NCBI GenBank assembly: GCA_031254675.1
Contig: JAIRTV010000500.1
Location: 1-10,664 of the forward strand
Length of the DNA: 10,664 nt
Source: Planctomycetaceae bacterium
GTDB taxonomy: Bacteria > Planctomycetota > Planctomycetia > Pirellulales > Thermoguttaceae
Direction: 5' to 3'
In this document: positions 6,841 to 10,664 of the stretch, in pieces
Layout: each line of letters begins with the position of its first letter
How positions within the stretch are numbered: position 1 is the stretch's first letter
The notes under the pieces: generated by a model
Databases searched by the model: none
Seen by the model: only the letters and a program-made list of their open reading frames with translations
Told to the model about the DNA's origin: nothing
Program-made: the position numbers and the translations under genes

Positions 6841-6871
6841 CCGGCGGGCAAACTCAGGATGCAACCGCCGG
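6841..6871 (-). terminator. Probable terminator hairpin of DUF6807 gene
   Basis: CCGGCGG (6841-6847) pairs with CCGCCGG (6865-6871), with a further inner GCA/TGC pairing. It is the only GC-rich stem in an AT-rich gap and begins 32 nt past the stop codon. On the minus strand it is followed by TTCTGT rather than a full U-tract, so its strength is uncertain. Confidence 0.55.
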
Positions 6872-6903
6872 AAATTTTGACAAGACAAACACAGAATGAA
6901 CTC

Positions 6904-7959
6904 TTAACCGTTATTATCAAATTCATTCCAAAGTCCATCCAGATCGGCTTCTTTTGGAGTTCCGCCGAAAGCGACAATTCGATAACGGAGTTTTAATTCA
7001 TCGCCTTGCGGAAGCACAAACGGTTTATCTTTGGGAATCCACAACATAGGAGTTGGCGAGCAATTGCCGTAATCTCTTGTAAACCACGGGCAATTTTCAA
7101 AAGTTGGGTGTGGTGCTTTTGAGGGGCAAAACACCGCAATTCCTTCAATAATTTCTTCTTTCGTTTTGAGTCCGGCACGTTTGCCGTAAAACGCCATCCA
7201 ACGCGAAGGTTTGCCTAATGTTTTCTCTTGACCTTGGGCGCCGTCGGCATTAACCAGAATCCCGCCGCCGGTCGGCGCAATATCAGGAGCAGAACGAACA
7301 CCAAACAAACCATGATTTGTTTGTTCCACTTTAACATCCGTCAACGCTTTGACAACAATATTAGCGTCTAAAATATAACGGCGTTCATCAAGAATTTTGA
7401 TCACGAAATGTCGTTGATCTTCGATGATTGGGGCGCGTTCTTTTTGATCCCAAGGATCCGATTCGCCTTGCGGAATCCAGAGGCAACGATCAGCGATTTC
7501 AACAGTTGTGGTGTCAATTTTGAATTTTCCGTTTTGATCTTTGACAAACGAGGGACCTTGTGAGATGATTTGCCCTCGTCGGAGCGAATCTTGCCAGTAA
7601 TTTCCGCCGTTTACTCGATCCAGCCCGAAAAAGACGGATCGGTGATGCGGCCAAGGCATTGCGGTTTCTGCCGTCAACGATAAACCACTGAGCGGTCCGG
7701 TAACAGGATAAAAATAAGGATACTTTAATGTTTTGTGCGCACGGTAAGAAGTCAAAACGGTGTTGTTTTGGTTACGCACCCACAATTGAAACAATTGGTG
7801 TTTCCCGCCTGCCGTGTCGGGGTAACCTGTTAAGTGTTGTGGTGGATTTTCGCCGCCGTTACTGATGAAGTAGTCTTTGGGTTGAGCAAATAGAGAATTT
7901 GCCGCAAAACCCGCTCCAGCAAACACAGCAGATGTCTTTAGAAAATGACGTCGATTCAT
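6904..7959 (-). CDS. Tat-exported DUF6807 (PmoA-like) family protein
   Basis: This 351-aa protein opens with a twin-arginine signal (N2-R3-R4-H-F-L-K followed by an Ala/Gly-rich hydrophobic core, likely cleaved near A25), so it should be exported folded. The mature part has hallmarks of the DUF6807 family, annotated in databases as 'methane oxygenase PmoA': KYPYFYP near residue 78, PWPHHRSVFFG near 102-112, VNGG-x-YW near 115-121, and a C-terminal PWFTRDYG segment (near 300) followed by a beta strand ending in LKLRYRIVAFGG. Despite the database name, such proteins in planctomycetes are generally found among sugar-catabolism and sulfatase-type genes; enzymatic activity has not been shown to my knowledge. 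GAAAGGA 7 nt upstream supports the ATG. It is transcribed alone, divergent from the VWA gene. Family call is good; function is open. Confidence 0.88.
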   Translation of the reverse strand: MNRRHFLKTSAVFAGAGFAANSLFAQPKDYFISNGGENPPQHLTGYPDTAGGKHQLFQLWVRNQNNTVLTSYRAHKTLKYPYFYPVTGPLSGLSLTAETAMPWPHHRSVFFGLDRVNGGNYWQDSLRRGQIISQGPSFVKDQNGKFKIDTTTVEIADRCLWIPQGESDPWDQKERAPIIEDQRHFVIKILDERRYILDANIVVKALTDVKVEQTNHGLFGVRSAPDIAPTGGGILVNADGAQGQEKTLGKPSRWMAFYGKRAGLKTKEEIIEGIAVFCPSKAPHPTFENCPWFTRDYGNCSPTPMLWIPKDKPFVLPQGDELKLRYRIVAFGGTPKEADLDGLWNEFDNNG

Positions 7960-7966
7960 TGGTCAA

Positions 7967-7973
7967 TCCTTTC
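7967..7973 (-). promoter_or_regulatory. Ribosome binding site of DUF6807 gene
   Basis: GAAAGGA on the minus strand ends 7 nt before the ATG at 7959, a good Shine-Dalgarno position. Confidence 0.7.
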
Positions 7974-8054
7974 ATAAATGGTGAAATTTCCAATCAAAAG
8001 CCGGAAAGTTTCTGATTGTTTTGGAATAGTTCTATTTATTTTCTATTTTTTCAA

Positions 8055-8065
8055 TATAATGTCAA
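8055..8065. promoter_or_regulatory. Candidate overlapping divergent promoter elements
   Basis: In the T-rich 221-nt region between the divergent genes, a perfect plus-strand TATAAT (8055-8060) could serve the VWA gene, though no good -35 precedes it. Abutting it on the minus strand is a perfect TTGACA (8060-8065) that could serve the DUF6807 gene with GAAAAT (8038-8043, 16-nt spacer). High AT content makes chance matches likely. Confidence 0.35.
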
Positions 8066-8180
8066 CAGATGTTGTTTGATTTATTATTTGTGATTTGTGT
8101 TGTTCTTTTTGGGGTATTTTTTATAGAAATTCTATTGTTGGTTTATTTTTCTTTCTTTTGATTTTTAAGCGGCGAGGGCA

Positions 8181-10433
8181 ATGTTTTCTTATCCTGTGTT
8201 ACTTTGGTTTTTGCCGTTTCTTGGTTTGGTGGTGTTGATTCATTTGATTAACATGTTCCGTCATCGTCGGGTTGAATGGGCGGCGTTGGAATTTCTTTTG
8301 GCGGGTTATCGGAAGAGCCGAATACGCATTTTTTTGCAGCAATTTTTTTTGATGTTTTTGCGGTTATTGGTTATGGCGGTGGTTATTCTTATGTTTGCCG
8401 GACTTAAACTTGACGGCATTTTTTTTTATTGGTTGGGTGGTCGGGCAACACATCATATTATTCTTCTTGATGATTCTTTTTCCATGAATGAGCGTCATTC
8501 AGCGCAAGGCGGAGTTTCGCTTTTTGGTGATGCGGTTTCGGTGGTTGGGCGAATTATTGATGGGGTGTCGCGGCGAATATCGGAGGATCGATTTACATTG
8601 ATTCGACTTTCTCGTGCGGCGGCGGTTGTTCGTGGTGAAGAACCTGATCTTGCTGAGTTGCATTTCCATTCTGAAGATCTTCGGGTGATTCGGGGTTTCC
8701 TTGAAGAGTTGAATCCGTCTCAATTTGCTGATCATCCTGAGCAATTATTATTGGCGGCGGTTACATTGATTCGGCGGTCTAACACACGTTTGAAGCCGGT
8801 TGTGTATTTTTTGTCTGATTTTCGTCGGCAACACTGGGACGAACCGACTTCGATTTTGAAGAGTTTGTCGGATATTCGGCAACTTGGAGGGCGAGTTCGG
8901 ATGATTCGGATGACGGACAAAGAAAGTGCGAATTTGAGTATTGATCATTTGGAGCTTGTTGATGGGGTTCATGCGGCGGATGTTGATATTCTTCTTGACG
9001 TGACGGTGACGAATCATGGTCAGGAAGATGTTGAGAATATTCCGTTGATGTTGTTGGTTGATGGGCAATCTCAATTGGTTGTGACGATCCCGAGAATTGC
9101 TGCTGGGTCGCGGACGGAATCTCCGGTGCGGTTTCCGGTTCGTTTGCCTAATTCGGAGCCGCACCGTATTGAGGTGCAACTTCAACCCGATGCGATTCCT
9201 GATGATAATCAACGTTTTCTTGTGTTGCATGTTCCTGAAGCGTTGGAGGTGTTACTGATTGGTACGGACAAACGGGTTCCGTCGTTGGATTCGTCTGTGC
9301 AATATGTTCGGGTTGCGCTTTCGCCTGGTGGAGCCAAATCGGGAATTCGTGTGCGGGTTGAATCTCCTTCTTTTCTTTCGACGAAGCCGCTTGCGCCGTT
9401 CCATGCTATTTTTTTGTTGGATATTCCGGTGTTGGAGTTGTCGGCGGTTCGGGCGTTGGAGGAATATGTGGCGTTGGGTGGTGGTTTGGTGTTATTTCCT
9501 GGAGTGGGAACGAATTTCGATTTTCTACGCAATGATTTATACAAAAACGGGACGGGTTTATTTCCTGTGTTTCCGGTTGCGGAGGCGGAATTGACGCCGG
9601 ATTTTCTTAGCAAGACGCCGGATATAACCGTTGTGGCTCATCCTATATTCCGGTTGTTTGGCGAAGGAGAAAGTCCGTTGCTTGGAAGTGTTAAGGTTGA
9701 GCGTTATATTGTGGTCGAATTGCCGGAGCGGTTGGAATTATCGGGAGAGACGACGCCGAAAACTTTTCCTCGTGTTCTGGCAACGCTTCGTAATCAGTCG
9801 CCTTTGGTTCTCGAAAAGGAGTTTGGCAAGGGTCGGACGATTACATTTTTGACAACAGCGGCTCCAATTTGGAATAATTGGGGGCGTGGGAATCCGGGTT
9901 TTGTTGTTGTGATGTTGGAGCTTGCGGCGTGGCTTTCGCAACGTTCTTCGGGAATGACTTCGATTTTTGTTGGCGAACCGTTTTCTTTTAATTTTGATCC
10001 GACTCTTTTTGAGGGTCAGGTTCGAGTTCAAATGTTGTCTGATGTGGAGAGTGGGGCGGATTTTTCGGTGGAGGCTGTTTTGTTGTCTGGGGAGGAGGCG
10101 TTGGCAACATTTTCCCGAACAGATCAATCCGGTTTTTATGAAATGATATTGAAGGAATTTTCGGGTGCTGAGGTTCGACATTTTTTTGCGGTCAATGTTC
10201 ATGCGCAAGAGGGAGCGACCATATTAGCGGATGTTTCGGAGTTATCCTTTCTTTTACGTTCTGTTGATCAATCGTTGGAGAGTGCTGCGGGTTTTTCTTC
10301 GGTGGCAACGGATTTTTCTGGGGAGCAATCGTTGAGTGATTTTTTGTTTTATACTGTGGTTTTGATGTTAATGTTGGAGGCATTCTTTGCCGGTTGGATT
10401 CTTCCGCCCAACCGTGTTCCGAAAGCGGAATAA
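8181..10433 (+). CDS. BatA-type membrane protein with VWA domain and a GATase-like middle
   Basis: The 750-aa protein begins with the aerotolerance-regulator N-terminal (BatA) region: TM helix about 4-24, the RRVEWAALEFL patch at 29-39 and TM helix about 50-74. A von Willebrand factor A domain follows, with a MIDAS D97-x-S99-x-S101 and a further acidic LSD at 211-213. Residues about 250-345 form a beta-rich CARDB-like stretch. Around 350-440 is a Rossmann-like segment typical of the glutamine-amidotransferase-like region in these proteins (FHAIFLLD, then LGGGLVLFPG). A third TM helix (about 720-740) anchors the C-terminus, placing most of the protein outside the cytoplasm. BatA-like VWA proteins usually work with MoxR AAA+ ATPases and DUF58 proteins; none is adjacent here. 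The ATG is the first start after an in-frame TAA at 8166-8168; only a poor GAGGG is present 2 nt before it. Exact function unknown. Confidence 0.92.
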   Translation: MFSYPVLLWFLPFLGLVVLIHLINMFRHRRVEWAALEFLLAGYRKSRIRIFLQQFFLMFLRLLVMAVVILMFAGLKLDGIFFYWLGGRATHHIILLDDSFSMNERHSAQGGVSLFGDAVSVVGRIIDGVSRRISEDRFTLIRLSRAAAVVRGEEPDLAELHFHSEDLRVIRGFLEELNPSQFADHPEQLLLAAVTLIRRSNTRLKPVVYFLSDFRRQHWDEPTSILKSLSDIRQLGGRVRMIRMTDKESANLSIDHLELVDGVHAADVDILLDVTVTNHGQEDVENIPLMLLVDGQSQLVVTIPRIAAGSRTESPVRFPVRLPNSEPHRIEVQLQPDAIPDDNQRFLVLHVPEALEVLLIGTDKRVPSLDSSVQYVRVALSPGGAKSGIRVRVESPSFLSTKPLAPFHAIFLLDIPVLELSAVRALEEYVALGGGLVLFPGVGTNFDFLRNDLYKNGTGLFPVFPVAEAELTPDFLSKTPDITVVAHPIFRLFGEGESPLLGSVKVERYIVVELPERLELSGETTPKTFPRVLATLRNQSPLVLEKEFGKGRTITFLTTAAPIWNNWGRGNPGFVVVMLELAAWLSQRSSGMTSIFVGEPFSFNFDPTLFEGQVRVQMLSDVESGADFSVEAVLLSGEEALATFSRTDQSGFYEMILKEFSGAEVRHFFAVNVHAQEGATILADVSELSFLLRSVDQSLESAAGFSSVATDFSGEQSLSDFLFYTVVLMLMLEAFFAGWILPPNRVPKAE

Positions 10434-10445
10434 ATTGAGCAACCT

Positions 10446-10646
10446 TCTTTTTAGGTGGGCGACCTTTCGCCGAAGGATTTTCATCCACGGTCGCGTCGGC
10501 GATAGCCGACTAGCCCCTTGCCCTTGTGTTCGGCTGGCAATTTGTATTGCCAAACGGTTCGGAATTTGATTGCCAGCCGAAAACAAGGTCAGAATTGCCT
10601 TGCGGCAATGCAACCTTTCGGCGAAAGGTTGCCTACCTCAAAAAGA
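10446..10646. mobile_element. MITE-like nested-palindrome element with imperfect terminal inverted repeats
   Basis: The left end (10446-10476) and the reverse complement of the right end (10614-10646) match over 31-33 positions with two C/T changes and two single-base indels; reading inward both start TCTTTTT and continue into an AGGT-x-GGC block. Inside lie GTCGGC-GATA-GCCGAC (10495-10510), a 20-nt-arm inverted repeat (10522-10541 with 10569-10588, one mismatch), ATTGCC-TTGC-GGCAAT (10594-10609) and a 10-bp stem at 10610-10632. It encodes nothing convincing. It begins 12 nt after the VWA stop codon, so it would also act as that gene's 3' hairpin. No target-site duplication was found. It could instead be a REP-type palindromic cluster. 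Confidence 0.6.
10522..10588. repeat. Long internal inverted repeat of the right-end element
   Basis: Twenty-nt arms (10522-10541 and 10569-10588) differ at one position. The left arm can instead fold locally: TGGCAAT (10535-10541) pairs with ATTGCCA (10546-10552) over a TTGT loop, so two mutually exclusive folds exist. Confidence 0.75.
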
Positions 10647-10664
10647 TCACAACAAACCCCACCC

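Larger units (their letters stand above)
6251..6903. other. AT-rich gap without a convincing gene
   Basis: No reading frame here on either strand resembles a protein. In particular, no minus-strand frame encodes the missing UvrA first half. The gap holds the promoter of the UvrA-like gene at its left end, three inverted repeats at its right end (listed separately) and an imperfect 11-nt direct repeat (6588-6598, 6605-6615). A plus-strand TTGACA (6378-6383) with GATACT (6400-6405, 16-nt spacer) could drive a short transcript; a 69-codon frame at 6415-6624 follows it, but its composition looks random. Confidence 0.6.

Noticed and set aside
10368..10613. 81-codon minus-strand and 60-codon plus-strand frames at the right end
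   Set aside because: Both run through the palindromic element and the end of the VWA gene; repeats of this kind commonly yield open but meaningless frames.

Overview
The window looks like a chromosomal segment of a planctomycete, probably from the Pirellulales side and with a moderate to low GC content for that group. Four things point there: a DUF1559 pseudopilin-like protein with the H-X9-DG C-terminal motif, a zinc-ribbon Ser/Thr kinase with a DWG activation motif, a Tat-exported DUF6807 (PmoA-like) protein, and a BatA-type VWA membrane protein. No rRNA, tRNA or CRISPR array was recognised. The taxonomic call rests on gene families, not on a marker gene.

Layout. Positions 1-180 are a leader with several inverted repeats before a DUF1559 gene (181-1335, +). 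A convergent spacer (1336-1571) carries an inverted repeat made of 9-nt CTGTG-type units. Next on the minus strand is a 747-aa transmembrane Ser/Thr kinase (1572-3815). Upstream of it, also on the minus strand, is a 766-aa protein (3950-6250) whose first 340 residues are the second ATP-binding half of UvrA and whose last 320 residues are two tandem copies of a module I cannot name. A strong sigma-70-like promoter overlapped by a palindrome lies just upstream of this gene. An AT-rich gene-poor gap (6251-6903) follows. Then come a DUF6807 gene (6904-7959, -) and a divergent BatA/VWA gene (8181-10433, +). The right edge (10446-10646) is a roughly 200-bp nested-palindrome element with 31-33-bp imperfect terminal inverted repeats, resembling a MITE.

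How the genes relate. There is no obvious single pathway. The UvrA-like gene and the kinase share a strand with a 134-nt gap and no clear terminator between them, so co-transcription is possible but unproven. The DUF6807 and VWA genes diverge from a shared 221-nt region. The most unusual item is the half-size UvrA-like ATPase with its duplicated C-terminal module: every ATPase and zinc-binding residue of the UvrA C-terminal half is present, while the N-terminal half is absent from the visible upstream DNA.
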